From assembly GCA_016217545.1 (NCBI GenBank), contig JACRHT010000017.1:434001-498000 (forward strand): DNA of 64,000 nt, given 5' to 3'. Shown piece after piece: positions 1-8,673 of the stretch; the stretch's first letter is position 1, and each line of letters begins with the position of its first letter. Position numbers and translations under genes: made by a program. Below the pieces are notes generated by a model. It did no database searches. It had not been told where the DNA came from and worked only from the letters and a program-made list of their open reading frames with translations. The DNA comes from Opitutia bacterium. Its GTDB lineage: Bacteria > Verrucomicrobiota > Verrucomicrobiia > Opitutales > Opitutaceae.

Positions 1-781
1 TCTGCAGGTTCTCGGTTTCGTTGAAACCAAACGGCGTGTAGAGGTTGGGCCAGCCGAAGAATTTGTGCTGATAACCGGCGAACAGGTCCGTCTGCGACCG
101 CGAATCCGACGAGCGGCGCTGCATGCGCGCCGCAACGCGCGAAAAATCGTGATCACCGAACGCAATCGCACCGTCGGATTGCGATCGCGCCCACGAGACA
201 TCGCCGCCGACGCCATTGGGCGAATCGGACGCACGGCCAAGATAGATCGCCTGCCGGTCATAGCCATGGGCCCCGGCGGCCACCGCGACCCGACCGCCCG
301 TGCGCACAGGTGCCCAGCCGTATTCCACCGAGCCCGTGCCGGCATTGAAGCCGCGAGCGGCGTTGGCGGCACCCGTGGCCACAGCGGGAGCCCCCAGCAT
401 TTCCGGGGCGACGGGGAGCTCGAAAAGATAGTGTCCCGTCTGGGGGTCCGCCACCGCCGCAGCGCCAATCCGGACGCCGGTCGACTCAAACACACCTCCG
501 CGCACGCTCACGTCAGCTTGAGCCTCGGCAAAGCTACGGGCCTGAACATCAACGCGCGGCTCAAAACGCAATGCCGTGACGGCCATTCCCAACGTGCCCG
601 CCGCCTCGTCATTGGCCACGCGAACCTCATTCACCACAAACTCGGGGAGTTTTTTTGCCGTTCCGTCGTCGGCGGCGGCGAGCAGGCGCAACGCAAAGAG
701 CGTCGCTACGCCAACGAATTTCGCCACCGCTCGTGTCGCTTTCGCAGCAATGTTTCTGTTCTCTTGAATCAAACTTAACAT
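1..781 (-). CDS. TonB-dependent outer-membrane receptor, N-terminal part (runs off the left edge)
   Basis: I translated the minus strand from an ATG at 781; it stays open for 260 codons to the window edge. The N-terminus has a basic stretch and a hydrophobic segment (FVGVATLFALRLLAAA), as expected for a Sec signal peptide. After it comes LPEFVVNEVRV and a plug-like region with VSVRGGVFESTGVRIG, then a barrel start with repeated GYDRQAIYLG and FAGYQHKFFGWPNLYTP. The last motif is typical of BtuB-like receptors. Known family role: energised uptake of a large or scarce ligand across the outer membrane. The ligand cannot be told from this fragment, and I see no cobalamin riboswitch in front. The gene lies 65 bp downstream of a ferredoxin gene, but a terminator separates them. 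Confidence 0.8.
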   Translation of the reverse strand, partial: MLSLIQENRNIAAKATRAVAKFVGVATLFALRLLAAADDGTAKKLPEFVVNEVRVANDEAAGTLGMAVTALRFEPRVDVQARSFAEAQADVSVRGGVFESTGVRIGAAAVADPQTGHYLFELPVAPEMLGAPAVATGAANAARGFNAGTGSVEYGWAPVRTGGRVAVAAGAHGYDRQAIYLGRASDSPNGVGGDVSWARSQSDGAIAFGDHDFSRVAARMQRRSSDSRSQTDLFAGYQHKFFGWPNLYTPFGFNETENLQ

Positions 782-784
782 GAA

Positions 785-819
785 TGAGAAAAAGAAACCG
801 CTGCGAAGGTCGCAGCGGT
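785..819 (-). terminator. Intrinsic terminator after the ferredoxin gene
   Basis: A perfect 10-bp stem (ACCGCTGCGA / TCGCAGCGGT, 797-819) with a 3-nt loop is followed on the minus strand by TTTCTTTTTCTC. It sits between the ferredoxin stop and the receptor start, so the receptor's 5' leader would begin at or just after it. Confidence 0.8.
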
Positions 820-846
820 GATCAGTCCGTTTCGAGACGAGCGAGA

Positions 847-1080
847 TTACTCGCCGTCGTTGCCGATGGCCTCGACGGGGCAACCTTCGAGAGCCTCCAT
901 GCAGAGCGCCGTTTCTTCCTCGGTGGCAGGCTGCTTGTGGACGAAAGAGTAACCGCCCTCATCGTGGCGGGTGAAAAAACCGGGCGCCGTCTCGCGGCAA
1001 AGATCGCAATCAATGCACTGCTGATCGACGTAGAACTTTCCAGCGGCGTTTTCTTTCCACTTCTCTGCTTTGTTGGCCAT
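847..1080 (-). CDS. Small single-cluster [4Fe-4S] ferredoxin
   Basis: A 77-residue protein starting MANKAEKWKENAAGKF. The cluster ligands are visible as CIDCDLC near residues 22-28 and a distant Cys-Pro in LEGCPVEAIG. This CxxCxxC...CP pattern is that of monocluster [4Fe-4S] ferredoxins, which act as cytoplasmic one-electron carriers. I chose the ATG at 1080 over an in-frame TTG four codons upstream because family members start close to this point. Neither start has a clear Shine-Dalgarno sequence. It is divergent from the rhomboid gene and followed by a terminator, so it is probably monocistronic. A partner could be the pyruvate:ferredoxin oxidoreductase at the other end of the window, but that is only inference. 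Confidence 0.88.
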   Translation of the reverse strand: MANKAEKWKENAAGKFYVDQQCIDCDLCRETAPGFFTRHDEGGYSFVHKQPATEEETALCMEALEGCPVEAIGNDGE

Positions 1081-1205
1081 GGGCGGATACAAGGATTTTG
1101 AAATACGGTGTCAAGCGGGCGAACCCTTCCGCCTCACCGGTCCGCGTCATGTTAACGGCGGAGCCCGGGCTTGTATTTGGAAGGGGCGCGCGTAAGTTTC
1201 GCTCG

Positions 1206-2099
1206 ATGCTTTCGGACCGCTCTTACATGCGCTCGGATTATCCGCGCGAGGCCACCTCGGCGCTCACTTGGATTCTCAGTGCTGTCATCGCGGGCTCAGT
1301 GCTGCAGCTCGTTTTTGAGCGCTTCTTTAACAGCGGAGCATTCCAGCAACTTTTTGCGCTCACACCAGCCGGGCTCTGGCACGGTGAAGTGTGGCGTTTG
1401 GTGACTTACTCTTTGCTCCACGGAGGGCTGCTTCATTTTGTCCTCAACTGCCTCGGCCTGTTTTTGATCGGACGAGAGATTGCGCCGATTCTCGGTTCGC
1501 GCGGGCTGATCCAGTTCTACCTCGGAACCGCGATCATGGGTGGACTGCTCTGGGTCGCGACCCACTCGTGGGGCGCGACGCCGTTCCCCCTGGTCGGGGC
1601 ATCAGGCGTTCTCGCCGGCATGTTCGTCTTTTTTGCCTGCGTCGCGCCGGAGCGCGAAATCACCTTCCTCCTCTTCTTCGTGTTGCCGGTCACACTGAAG
1701 CCGAAATTCCTCGCGTGGATTCTCCTCGGAATCGACGCGTTGGGATACCTTTTCAGCGAGCTCCCCGGCGGCACGTTCGACACCGGCATCGCCCACTCCG
1801 CGCACCTCGGTGGCATGCTCGCCGGCTGGCTCTACTATCGGTTCTTTTTTGCCCGAAACGGTCTGGATCGCGCAACCGAAGCCACATTCCGACTCCCGCA
1901 AATCTTCCGCCGGAAGAAACAGGCGGCAGCACCGTCACCAGTTTCCGGCTCGGCCGCCACCGGGTCCAATCCGCCCGCCAACCTTCGCGCGGAGGTCGAT
2001 CGCATTCTCGACAAGATAAATTCGCACGGCTTCGGCGCTCTTACTGAGCAGGAGAAACGCCTGCTCGACGATGCCAAGGACCTCCTCAGCCGCCGTTGA
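1206..2099 (+). CDS. Rhomboid-family intramembrane serine protease with DUF6576-like tail
   Basis: A 297-residue protein with about six hydrophobic helices. The catalytic serine is in GASG (Ser133) and the catalytic histidine in HSAHLGG (His200), with WHGEVWRLVTYSLLHGGLLH and HFVLNCLGLFLIG in the usual loop 1 and helix 2 positions. Known role: cleavage of membrane proteins inside the bilayer. The C-terminal 40 residues (ILDKINSHGFGALTEQEKRL) match the short helical tail (DUF6576) often found on rhomboids of this phylum. The open frame extends upstream to 1098, but the ATG at 1206 gives the normal length. A second ATG at 1227 is also possible. Confidence 0.88.
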   Translation: MLSDRSYMRSDYPREATSALTWILSAVIAGSVLQLVFERFFNSGAFQQLFALTPAGLWHGEVWRLVTYSLLHGGLLHFVLNCLGLFLIGREIAPILGSRGLIQFYLGTAIMGGLLWVATHSWGATPFPLVGASGVLAGMFVFFACVAPEREITFLLFFVLPVTLKPKFLAWILLGIDALGYLFSELPGGTFDTGIAHSAHLGGMLAGWLYYRFFFARNGLDRATEATFRLPQIFRRKKQAAAPSPVSGSAATGSNPPANLRAEVDRILDKINSHGFGALTEQEKRLLDDAKDLLSRR

Positions 2100-2243
2100 C
2101 GCCCTTAAGGTCGCCCACCGCGCGCCGATGTGGAGCCGTTTGCCCCGCGCAAGCGCCGCACTTTCCGCCGGCTTCGCCGCATCGAGACCGTAATTCAACG
2201 AATTAAGAAACAAACTCCCGCCCCGCGCGACTAACTCCTCCGC

Positions 2244-4418
2244 ATGCGCCTTCCACGCCTTCTTCGCACCGTTCTCTGGCTTGCCGCCGTGCCTGTGGCC
2301 TTCGCGATCACCGATCGCGATTACTCCACGAATCCCCTCATGCAAAATGAGGTGCGCACGCTCAAGCAGATGCTCGACTACGTGCACTTCAACCGCAACG
2401 GCATCAAGGCGGACGATTACCCCAAACTGATCACCGACTACATGGCGCTCCTCGACCCGCAGCGCCTCTATTTCACCGCCGCCGACGAACAGGCCCTCCG
2501 CCGCCTCTACGGCGCCAACATGGAGAACGATCTCGCCTATCGCGGAAACATCGACGCCGCGTTCAAAATCTACGGCCTCTTCGAGCAACGCGCCCGCTCC
2601 CGCGTCACTTGGGTGAAAGACCAACTCGCCAAGGACATCGATCTCACCGCCGACGAGACCTACACGATCGACCGCACCAAAGGCCCCTGGCCCGCCGACG
2701 CCACGGAAGCCGATTCCATCTGGGCCCGCCGCCTCAAGGCGGAGCTGATCAACGAGCTCCTCAACAAGAAGACGATCGAGGCCGCCAAGGCCACCATCAC
2801 CAAACGCTTCGACCGCTTCCTCAAGAACACCGCCGAAGTCCAGCCCTCGGAGATCGAAGCCCGCTTCCTCACCGCGCTCACCCGCCTCTACGACCCGCAC
2901 TCCTCCTATTTCTCCGCCAGCGACCTCGACGACTTCAACGTCGACATCAACCTTCACCTCGTCGGCATCGGCGCCGTCCTCACCGTCGACGAGGAAGGCT
3001 ACTGCAAGATCGTCAGCATCGTCCCCGGCGGCCCCGCCGATCTGACCGGCAAGCTCAAACCCAACGACAAGATCATCGCCGTGCAGCAGGAGGGCCAGGA
3101 AGCCGTCGACGTCGTCGGCATGCGCAACAAGCAAATCGTCCAGATGATCCGCGGCGCGAAGGACACCAAAGTCACGCTCTCCGTCATCCCGCAAAAAGCC
3201 GTCGACCAGTCCAAGACCGAGCAAATCACGATCGTCCGCGACAACATCAAGATCAACCAAGCCCGCGCCACCGCCGACCTCTACGAAGTTCCCGACGCCA
3301 GCGGCAAAATCTCCCCCGTCGGCGTCATCACCCTGAACTCCTTCTACGGCGAGAGCGGCGAAACCGACGACGCCACCCGCGCCTCCGCGAGCAACGACGT
3401 CGCCGAACTCATCGCGAAGCTCAAAAAGGAGAACATCACCGCGCTCGTGCTCGACCTGCGCCGCAACGGTGGCGGCCTGCTCTCCGAGGCGATCAATCTC
3501 TCCGGCCTCTTCATCGACCAAGGCCCCGTCGTCCAGGTCCGCGACTCCGCCGGCCGCGTCTCCGTCGGCCGCGACACCAACACCACGGTCGCCTACGACG
3601 GCCCTCTCGCGATTCTCACATCCCGCTTCAGCGCCTCCGCCTCGGAAATCTTCGCCGGCGCCATGCAGAACTACGGCCGCGCCGTCATCATCGGCGACAG
3701 CTCCACCTACGGCAAAGGCACCGTCCAGGTCATCTTCGAGATGGAGCGCTACCTGCCCAAGCTCTCCCGCGACTACGGCAAAGCCGGCGCCGCGAAACTG
3801 ACGACCCAGAAGTATTACCTGCCCAACGGCTCCTCGACGCAGAAGAAAGGCGTCACGCCCGACATCGTCCTCCCCTCCATCGACGACTACATCGAAGTCG
3901 GCGAAGCCACCGAGCCCAACGCCCTCGTGTGGGACGAGATCAGCTCCACGCCCTTCGTCGGCCGCCCGCTCAACCAAGCCTTCGTCGCGCCGCTCCTAGC
4001 CGCCAGCAAACAGCGTCAGGACTCGCTCGAGGAATTCAGCGTCCTCAAACAGAACATCAACTGGTTCAAGGAACGCACCGAGCAGAAATCCGTTTCCCTG
4101 AACCTCGAAAAGCGCCGCGCGGAAAAGCAAACCATCGAAGCGACCGGCAAGAAATTCGAAGCCGAGTTCAAAACCCTCGCCAAAGCCGACTTCACCAAAC
4201 GCGAGGTCAAGCTCGACGCGGTCATCAAGAACCCGCCGCCTCCTGAGCCGCCGCCCGCCGAAGGCGACACCGATGCCGAAGACAGCGCCACCGCCGCGAA
4301 ATTTGACGTCCACCTCCGCGAAACGCTTCGCGTCGTCTCCGATGCCGTGCGCCTGGCCGATTCCCCGCTCTGGGCCCGCCGCACGCCGATGCCGGCCGCC
4401 GGTCTCCCGCGCGGCTGA
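2244..4418 (+). CDS. prc: Carboxy-terminal processing protease, S41 family (Prc/Tsp-like)
   Basis: A 724-residue exported protease. It has an N-terminal signal peptide (LLRTVLWLAAVPVAFA), the helical N-terminal domain of Tsp (LDPQRLYFTAADEQAL), a PDZ domain around residues 235-325 and the S41 core. The catalytic serine lies in FSASASEIFAGAMQNYGRA and the catalytic lysine in YGKGTVQ, about 25 residues later. The C-terminal part is the charged, helical DUF3340-type extension, ending with an Ala/Arg-rich tail. Known role: periplasmic cleavage of proteins from unstructured C-termini, including SsrA-tagged and peptidoglycan-related substrates. It is followed by a strong terminator and appears to be a single-gene unit. 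Confidence 0.93.
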   Translation: MRLPRLLRTVLWLAAVPVAFAITDRDYSTNPLMQNEVRTLKQMLDYVHFNRNGIKADDYPKLITDYMALLDPQRLYFTAADEQALRRLYGANMENDLAYRGNIDAAFKIYGLFEQRARSRVTWVKDQLAKDIDLTADETYTIDRTKGPWPADATEADSIWARRLKAELINELLNKKTIEAAKATITKRFDRFLKNTAEVQPSEIEARFLTALTRLYDPHSSYFSASDLDDFNVDINLHLVGIGAVLTVDEEGYCKIVSIVPGGPADLTGKLKPNDKIIAVQQEGQEAVDVVGMRNKQIVQMIRGAKDTKVTLSVIPQKAVDQSKTEQITIVRDNIKINQARATADLYEVPDASGKISPVGVITLNSFYGESGETDDATRASASNDVAELIAKLKKENITALVLDLRRNGGGLLSEAINLSGLFIDQGPVVQVRDSAGRVSVGRDTNTTVAYDGPLAILTSRFSASASEIFAGAMQNYGRAVIIGDSSTYGKGTVQVIFEMERYLPKLSRDYGKAGAAKLTTQKYYLPNGSSTQKKGVTPDIVLPSIDDYIEVGEATEPNALVWDEISSTPFVGRPLNQAFVAPLLAASKQRQDSLEEFSVLKQNINWFKERTEQKSVSLNLEKRRAEKQTIEATGKKFEAEFKTLAKADFTKREVKLDAVIKNPPPPEPPPAEGDTDAEDSATAAKFDVHLRETLRVVSDAVRLADSPLWARRTPMPAAGLPRG

Positions 4419-4446
4419 CCGCGCGTTGCGCCAACTGGAATCTCGC

Positions 4447-4482
4447 CGAAGGCCGATCAATCGATCGGCCTTCGCTCTTTTA
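4447..4482 (+). terminator. Intrinsic terminator after prc
   Basis: A perfect 12-bp stem (CGAAGGCCGATC / GATCGGCCTTCG, 4447-4474) with a 4-nt loop is followed by CTCTTTTA. It separates prc from the convergent prmC gene. Confidence 0.85.
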
Positions 4483-5328
4483 GAGCCGCGCGATCACGAA
4501 GCGATCCCGCCCGGTAAGATCCCGCCGAGATTCGGCACTCGCGAAACCGGCTGCTTTCGCCGCTTCGAGCAACTGCGCGTGCTGCGCGATGCCCGTCTCG
4601 AGCAGCAAGCCCCCTCCCGCCGTCAGCCGCGCCGGCGCCGCGGCGATGATCTTGCGCAAGGCCTCCGAACCATCCGGCCCCGCCGAAAGCGCGTTCCACG
4701 GTTCGAATTTCTGCACCTCGGGCGCGGTTTCCCGGGTCTCCGCGTCGGACAAATACGGTGGATTGGCGACGATCAGATCGAACTTCTCGTCCGCCGGCAC
4801 CGCCGCGAACCAGTCCGACTGCAGGAATCTCACCCGCTCCGCGAGCCCGAGCGCCGTGGCGTTCTCGCCCGCGAGCGCCAGCGCTTCCGCGCTCACGTCG
4901 ACGGCCATCACCGCCGCCGTCGCAAAATGGTTGGCCAGCGCCAGCGCGATGGCCCCGCTGCCGGTGCCGAGATCAAGCACGCGCGCCGGCGGCGCGACCG
5001 CGAATAGTTCCTTCGCGATCTCGACCAGCAGTTCCGTCTCAGGGCGCGGAATCAACGCGCGCCGGTCCACCTTCAGCGTGAGTCCACCAAACTCGGTCGT
5101 GCCCACGATGTATTGCAGCGGCTCGCGCTCGCTCCGGCGCTTCACGAGCGGCCGGATCTTCGCGAGCTCCGCCTCCGCGAGCGGGCGCTCGAATTGCAGG
5201 TAGAGCTGCATGCGCTTGAGGCCGAGCGAATGGCCGACCAGCAACTCCGCGTTCAGCCGCGGGCTCTCGATGCCGTGCTTCTGGAAAAACTCGGTCGTGC
5301 GCTTGATGATTTCGAGGACGGTCAACAT
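4480..5328 (-). CDS. prmC: Release factor glutamine methyltransferase PrmC (HemK)
   Basis: A 282-residue protein with the helical N-terminal domain (RLNAELLVGHSLGLKRMQLYL) and a class I methyltransferase fold. The SAM-binding motif is VLDLGTGSGAIALALA, and the signature NPPY is in LIVANPPYLSDAE. RREPLQYI-like and IPRPETELLVE motifs are also present. Known role: methylates the glutamine of the GGQ motif in release factors. It starts 1 nt after the prfA stop codon, so the methyltransferase is co-expressed with its substrate RF1, a common bacterial arrangement. Confidence 0.95.
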   Translation of the reverse strand: MLTVLEIIKRTTEFFQKHGIESPRLNAELLVGHSLGLKRMQLYLQFERPLAEAELAKIRPLVKRRSEREPLQYIVGTTEFGGLTLKVDRRALIPRPETELLVEIAKELFAVAPPARVLDLGTGSGAIALALANHFATAAVMAVDVSAEALALAGENATALGLAERVRFLQSDWFAAVPADEKFDLIVANPPYLSDAETRETAPEVQKFEPWNALSAGPDGSEALRKIIAAAPARLTAGGGLLLETGIAQHAQLLEAAKAAGFASAESRRDLTGRDRFVIARL

Positions 5329-5329
5329 C

Positions 5330-6451
5330 TCACTCGTCGTCCTCGCTCGCGCCGCGACGCGCGATCACCGGCGCGCCGGTCAGCTCGGCGAGCTTCTCCT
5401 CGAACTCCGCGCGCTGGAGCGCCTCGATCAGCGTGTCGAGATTCCCCTCGAGCACCTGCGGCAGGCTGTAGAGCGTGAGTCCGATGCGGTGATCGGTCAC
5501 GCGATTCTGCGGGAAATTGTAGGTGCGGATGCGCTCGCTGCGATCGCCGGTGCCGATCTGGCCCTTGCGCTGCGCGGCGTATTTCGCGCGCTCTTCCTCC
5601 TCCTTCAGCTTCAACAACCGCGAACGCAGCACCGCCATCGCGCGCGCCTTGTTTTTGATCTGCGAACGATCGTCCGCGCAAAACACAATGAGGCCCGTCG
5701 GCTTGTGGATGATGCGCACGGCCGAGTCGGTCGTGTTCACGCCCTGCCCGCCCGGTCCGCTCGCACGCTGCACGGTGACGTCGAGGTCCTGCGGATCGAT
5801 CTGCACATCCACCTCCTCGGCCTCCGGCAACACGGCCACGGTCACCGTCGAAGTGTGAATACGGCCGTTCGCCTCCGTGACGGGGATCCGTTGCACGCGG
5901 TGCACGCCGCTCTCGTATTTCAGGCGCTTGTAGACGTCGGTGCCGGTCACAAGGAAGATCACTTCCTTGAATCCGCCGCGATCCGACCCGCTCGAACTCA
6001 TCGGCTGCACCTTCCAGCCGCGGCCCTCGGAGTATCTCACGAACATCCGATAAAGCTCCGCCGCGAACAGGCTCGCCTCGTCGCCACCGGCGCCCGCACG
6101 GATTTCCATGACGGTGTTGCGCGAGTCCGACGGCTCCGGCGGGATCATCGCACGCAAGACCGACTCGTGCAGCGCTGCGCGGCGCTTCTCCAAATCCGGC
6201 AACTCCATCTCCGCGAGACCACGCAGATCCGCGTCGGCCTTCGGGTCCTTCAAGAGCGCGCCGTGCTCCACGATCTCGTAGCCGAGTTTCTCGTAGGCGC
6301 GAAATTCGTCCACGAGCGCCCGCAGGCGCTGCTGCTCGCGCGTCACCTCGGCCGCGCGCCGGGCGTTCGCGTAGAACGACGGCTCCGCCATCTGCGCATC
6401 GAGTTCGTCGAGGCGGTGCTGGAACGGTGTGATGTCGGGCAGTTGGTCCAT
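5330..6451 (-). CDS. prfA: Peptide chain release factor 1
   Basis: A 373-residue class I release factor. The GGQ motif is in RASGPGGQGVNTTDSAV. The tripeptide that reads the stop codon is of the RF1 type (PVT in RVQRIPVTEANGRIHTST), which fits UAA/UAG recognition and excludes RF2. The N-terminal helical domain and the MEIRAGAGGDEASLFA segment are conserved. It is transcribed together with prmC, which follows 1 nt downstream. Confidence 0.96.
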   Translation of the reverse strand: MDQLPDITPFQHRLDELDAQMAEPSFYANARRAAEVTREQQRLRALVDEFRAYEKLGYEIVEHGALLKDPKADADLRGLAEMELPDLEKRRAALHESVLRAMIPPEPSDSRNTVMEIRAGAGGDEASLFAAELYRMFVRYSEGRGWKVQPMSSSGSDRGGFKEVIFLVTGTDVYKRLKYESGVHRVQRIPVTEANGRIHTSTVTVAVLPEAEEVDVQIDPQDLDVTVQRASGPGGQGVNTTDSAVRIIHKPTGLIVFCADDRSQIKNKARAMAVLRSRLLKLKEEEERAKYAAQRKGQIGTGDRSERIRTYNFPQNRVTDHRIGLTLYSLPQVLEGNLDTLIEALQRAEFEEKLAELTGAPVIARRGASEDDE

Positions 6452-6487
6452 GCGCGCGGCACAGGGGAGAAATTGCGAATTGCGTCA

Positions 6488-6539
6488 GCCGCAGGGGGCG
6501 GCTTGCGTCGGAAGCCAATCAGGGGCGGCTCGCGCCGCC
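6488..6539. repeat. GC-rich palindromic sequence between divergent prfA and HAD genes
   Basis: Two short hairpins lie in the 106-bp divergent gap: GCCGC AGGGG GCGGC, and a perfect GGCGGC TCGC GCCGCC at 6524-6539. They resemble the short palindromic intergenic repeats seen elsewhere in this window. A role in the two 5' leaders is possible but not shown. Confidence 0.45.
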
Positions 6540-6557
6540 TAGTAAAACATTTCTGCG

Positions 6558-7574
6558 ATGGCTTCTCCGCTCTTCACTCAAAACATCGTCGCCTGCATCT
6601 GGGACTTCGACAAGACCCTAATTCCCGCCTACATGCAGGCTCCGCTGTTCAAGCGCTTCGGCGTGGACGAGCAGACGTTTTGGACGGAGACCAACGCGCT
6701 CGCCGAAAACTACCGCCGCCGCGGCTACCACATTTCGCCCGAGATCAGTTATCTCAACCACCTGCTGACCTACGTCCTCGCCGGCCCGATGGCGGGCCTG
6801 AACAACAAGGTGCTCCGCGAGTGCGGCCGCGACATCAAGTTCTACCCCGGCCTGCCCGAGTTCTTCCAGTCGTCGCGTGATTGGGTGAAGGCGCGCCCGG
6901 AGTTCCAGAAGCACGAGATCGTGCTCGAGCACTACATCGTCAGCACCGGACTCGCCGAGATGGTCCGCGGCAGCGCGATCGCGCCGTTCGTCGATCACAT
7001 CTGGGCGTGCGAGTTCATCGAGAACCCGCTGCAGCCCGGCTTTCTGAAACAGAAGGAGTTCGTCTTGGACGCTGCCGCCGAGATCGCGCAGATCGGCGTG
7101 ATGATCGACAACACCACCAAGACGCGCGCGATTTTCGAGATCAACAAGGGCACGAACCGCAACGCCGCGATCGACGTCAACGCGAAGGTGTCGCCCGAGG
7201 ATCGCCGCATCCCGCTCCAGAACATGATCTACATCGCCGACGGCCCGAGCGATGTCCCGAGCTTCTCGGTCGTGAAAAAGGGCGGCGGCAAGACCTACGC
7301 CGTCTACAATCCCGCCGTCCGCGCCGAGTTCGAGCAGAACGACCGCCTCCGCCAAGCCGGCCGCATCGACCACTACGGCCCCGCCGACTACACGGAGAAC
7401 AGCCCCACGACCAACTGGCTGCACCTGCAGATCGAGAAGATGTGCGAACGCGTCGTGTCCGACCGCGAGGGCGCGGTCGCTTCGCGCGTCGCCCGTCCGC
7501 CGCGGCATCTCAATTCGCCGGACGACGAAAAGAAATCCACGCGTTCGCCGAAGCAGACGAGCTTCCTCGAGTAA
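6558..7574 (+). CDS. HAD-superfamily hydrolase
   Basis: A 338-residue cytoplasmic protein. HAD motif I is visible as WDFDKT (Asp16 and Asp18, nucleophile and acid/base), motif II as the Ser in HYIVSTGLAEM, and motif IV as IYIADGPSDVPSF. The middle, with LNHLLTYVLAGPMAGLNNKVLRE in its N-terminal part, is a helical cap. Known family role: phosphatase or phosphotransferase; the substrate is not evident. The motif IV spacing is like that of PSP-type phosphatases. The C-terminal 40 residues are charged and probably disordered. It is divergent from prfA and stands alone. Confidence 0.85.
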   Translation: MASPLFTQNIVACIWDFDKTLIPAYMQAPLFKRFGVDEQTFWTETNALAENYRRRGYHISPEISYLNHLLTYVLAGPMAGLNNKVLRECGRDIKFYPGLPEFFQSSRDWVKARPEFQKHEIVLEHYIVSTGLAEMVRGSAIAPFVDHIWACEFIENPLQPGFLKQKEFVLDAAAEIAQIGVMIDNTTKTRAIFEINKGTNRNAAIDVNAKVSPEDRRIPLQNMIYIADGPSDVPSFSVVKKGGGKTYAVYNPAVRAEFEQNDRLRQAGRIDHYGPADYTENSPTTNWLHLQIEKMCERVVSDREGAVASRVARPPRHLNSPDDEKKSTRSPKQTSFLE

Positions 7575-7606
7575 GCGAGCGGAGCCCACTGCGCCGCGCT
7601 ACCGCC

Positions 7607-7636
7607 AAGAAAAAACGCCGCCCTCGCGGACGGCGT
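7607..7636 (-). terminator. Intrinsic terminator after the lysozyme-like gene
   Basis: On the minus strand a 9-bp stem with one wobble pair (ACGCCGTCC / GGGCGGCGT) and a GCGA loop is followed by TTTTTTC. It ends the 7666-8406 gene and also separates it from the convergent HAD gene. Confidence 0.8.
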
Positions 7637-7665
7637 CGTGACTATGGCAAAGAGGGTCGGTTCGA

Positions 7666-8406
7666 TCAGCGGATCAACGCAAACCGCGGCGCCGCGACAC
7701 TCCTCAGCGCGAACATCGACTTGGGTTCGCCTGAAATCGCAGGCGCCGACGACTCGCTGTTGCGCACCGCAGTGACGACCGGAGCGCGTTCCGTCTTCTC
7801 AGTGAAAACCACGGGCATCGGCTGCTCGTAGAGTGGCTCGCCCGTCGAAACGACGAACTTCGGCGCGGCGCTGCGCGACGGATCAAAAACGAAAAATCCC
7901 GCCGGTTCTTCCGCCGCGCTCGGGGTCTCGGGCTTCGCCGCGATCTGCGCCGGCGAGTCGGCCAGCGCGGCCTGCCGATTCGCGCGCTGCTGCTCCACGA
8001 GATTCTGCACGCGCTCCGCGTAAGCGTAGCTCATCGCGGGAATGCGACCGGACTTCACGGCCCCGAGGCCGCAGTTCCAAGCGAGCGCGATGTTAAATGG
8101 GTTCGCGTCGATGCCCGCCTCGCGCAACCCGTCCACGATCCACTCGTAGTGGCGCACCGCTACCGCGTCAGCTTGTTCGCGCACGACCGCCTGGCTGAAC
8201 GGCGTGCGCGTGTGCAGCCGCCACGTATGCCGCATGAACTGATAGGGCCCCAACTCGCCGCGGGAGCCGGGCCGCGTGTGGTTCGTGGGATTCTCCACCC
8301 AATTGATCGCGCGCAGCGTCTCGGCGCGCTCGGACGCTCCCAACAAGGGCAGCGCGAGCGCGACGGCGCACAGCGTGAGAAGGAATTTTTGGGCGGTGTT
8401 GATCAC
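7666..8406 (-). CDS. Exported lysozyme/transglycosylase-like protein
   Basis: A 246-residue protein with a clear signal peptide (FLLTLCAVALALPLLGASE). The mature N-terminal part contains INWVENPTNHTRPGSRGELG followed by PYQFMRHTW, the pattern of SLT/lysozyme-like folds: a catalytic-type Glu, then a G-x-YQF segment. FNIALAWNCGLGAVKSG and YAERVQNLV follow, as at the end of such domains. The C-terminal 100 residues are Ala/Pro-rich and probably unstructured. The likely role is cell-wall cleavage or binding in the periplasm. The assignment rests on motif shape, so the exact family is uncertain. Confidence 0.65.
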   Translation of the reverse strand: MINTAQKFLLTLCAVALALPLLGASERAETLRAINWVENPTNHTRPGSRGELGPYQFMRHTWRLHTRTPFSQAVVREQADAVAVRHYEWIVDGLREAGIDANPFNIALAWNCGLGAVKSGRIPAMSYAYAERVQNLVEQQRANRQAALADSPAQIAAKPETPSAAEEPAGFFVFDPSRSAAPKFVVSTGEPLYEQPMPVVFTEKTERAPVVTAVRNSESSAPAISGEPKSMFALRSVAAPRFALIR

Positions 8407-8673
8407 AAGAACGTCGGCACAAAGTGCGCGAAACGAACCCTGACAAGTGACTTTTCCGCCTGTGCCATTTACAACCTGCGCCGCCGTGTCGCGGCGTTTA
8501 CAAGGGCACGCGCAAGACGCTTTCCGAGTGCGTCCGGATTGGGACGCTTCTGCCTACCGGCACCGGAGCGAAATTTCTTTTTCTGCGGATCTACACGCCG
8601 GACGAGCTCGCGCCACCGGCCTCGGCAGCGCGAGAACCGCCCCGCCGCGCAGGTGCGCGGTTTTGCTCGCGCG

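Noticed and set aside
1935..3977. A 680-codon open frame on the minus strand opposite the S41 protease
   Set aside because: Its translation is low-complexity (repeated Asp/Gly/Val), while the plus strand encodes a complete Prc with all motifs. It is a high-GC antisense shadow.
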